Source: Pirellulaceae bacterium (GTDB lineage: Bacteria > Planctomycetota > Planctomycetia > Pirellulales > Pirellulaceae). Taken from it: a stretch of DNA of 64,000 bases. The stretch is taken from the NCBI GenBank assembly GCA_022448645.1, contig JAKVBZ010000005.1:1-64000 (forward strand). The letters are read 5' to 3'. The position numbers and the translations under genes were made by a program. The notes under the pieces are model-generated. The model was not told the DNA's origin and ran no database searches. It saw only the letters and a list, made by a program, of their open reading frames with translations. This document shows positions 63,873-64,000 of this stretch, piece after piece (within the stretch, counting starts at the first letter, position 1; the number at the start of each line of letters is the position of its first letter).

Positions 63873-64000
63873 TTCGGCTTTCGTTTTGTGAGACTGCGCG
63901 AAGAACTCGTTTTTTTCTTGGTGGTCGTTTTTTTCTTGGTGGTCGTTTTTTTCTTGGTGGTCGTTTTTTTCTTCTTCTTTGCTGCCGCTTTGGGTTTGGC
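63869..64000 (-). CDS. C-terminal tail of a gene running off the window edge (Lys/Thr-rich)
   Basis: The last 43 codons of a minus-strand gene. The tail is a run of KKK-TTT units ending in LTKRKPK, encoded by an 18-bp tandem repeat. Such basic tails occur on planctomycete DNA-binding proteins such as topoisomerase I and HU, but the visible part cannot identify the protein. Its TGA overlaps the ATG of the TPR gene, so the two are one transcript. Confidence 0.6.
   Translation of the reverse strand, partial: AKPKAAAKKKKKTTTKKKTTTKKKTTTKKKTSSSRSLTKRKPK
63909..63973. repeat. 18-bp tandem repeat inside the Lys/Thr-rich tail
   Basis: The unit GTTTTTTTCTTGGTGGTC occurs three full times (63909-63962) plus a partial copy. 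Read on the minus strand it encodes TTTKKK per unit, so copy number changes preserve the frame. The unit begins with seven T residues, a slippage-prone run. Confidence 0.85.

Noticed and set aside
63909..63973. CRISPR-like array from the tandem repeats at the right edge
   Set aside because: The repeats are directly adjacent without unique spacers and lie inside a coding tail.

Overview
This window looks like a piece of a Planctomycetota chromosome, most like the Pirellulales. The evidence is the gene content: PEP-CTERM sorting tails, a haem peroxidase carrying dockerin-like repeats, Tat-exported Gfo/Idh/MocA and calcineurin-type enzymes, a sulfatase-like lipoprotein, a ceramidase-LamG protein, a TMTC-like TPR membrane protein, a squalene-cyclase-repeat membrane protein, and a formylmethanofuran dehydrogenase subunit C homologue (the H4MPT C1 pathway known from planctomycetes). 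No rRNA, tRNA, CRISPR array, transposase or phage gene was recognised.

Layout. 0-10 kb: scattered exported and hydrolytic genes (partial PhyH dioxygenase, Tat-exported unknown, DUF2490 protein, C45 acyltransferase, sulfatase-like lipoprotein, Gfo/Idh/MocA oxidoreductase, phosphoesterase with a histidine-rich insert, PEP-CTERM fragment). 10-18.3 kb: a sodium:solute symporter, then a same-strand run of RraA-like protein, molybdopterin oxidoreductase, two paralogous TIM-barrel hydrolases (the second without its metal ligands) and a threonine-synthase-like PLP enzyme, closed by a convergent RidA. I read this as an uncharacterised catabolic module. 18-23.7 kb: an amidohydrolase, a Cys/Pro/Thr-rich exported protein and several decayed genes (beta-helix, sugar isomerase with a stop codon, sialidase). 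23.7-29.1 kb: haem peroxidase, then a ureide (purine-ring) degradation cluster. 29.6-35.8 kb: ceramidase-LamG, TMTC-like TPR protein, methyltransferase. 35.8-42.1 kb: Old Yellow Enzyme-family oxidoreductase, FhcC homologue, and two MoeA molybdotransferases, one fused to a periplasmic-binding-like domain. 42.6-44.7 kb: relics of a response regulator/EAL protein and of a LigM/GcvT-like O-demethylase. 44.8-64 kb: SulP transporter, GGDEF-CBS regulator, a 29-residue membrane peptide, alpha-glucan phosphorylase, APS kinase, BON-domain protein, a three-gene surface-glycan operon, RecJ, ribosomal protein bL33, squalene-cyclase-repeat protein, HisA-like protein, YebC, a TPR protein and the Lys/Thr-rich tail of a gene running off the right edge.

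Two themes join the genes. One is molybdenum: a molybdopterin oxidoreductase at 13-15 kb and two MoeA proteins at 39-42 kb. The other is decay: at least five loci have in-frame stops, frameshifts or truncations, with TAA, TGA and indels all represented, which argues for gene loss (or consensus errors) and against a reassigned codon. All functions are inferred from sequence motifs read by eye; no database search was run.
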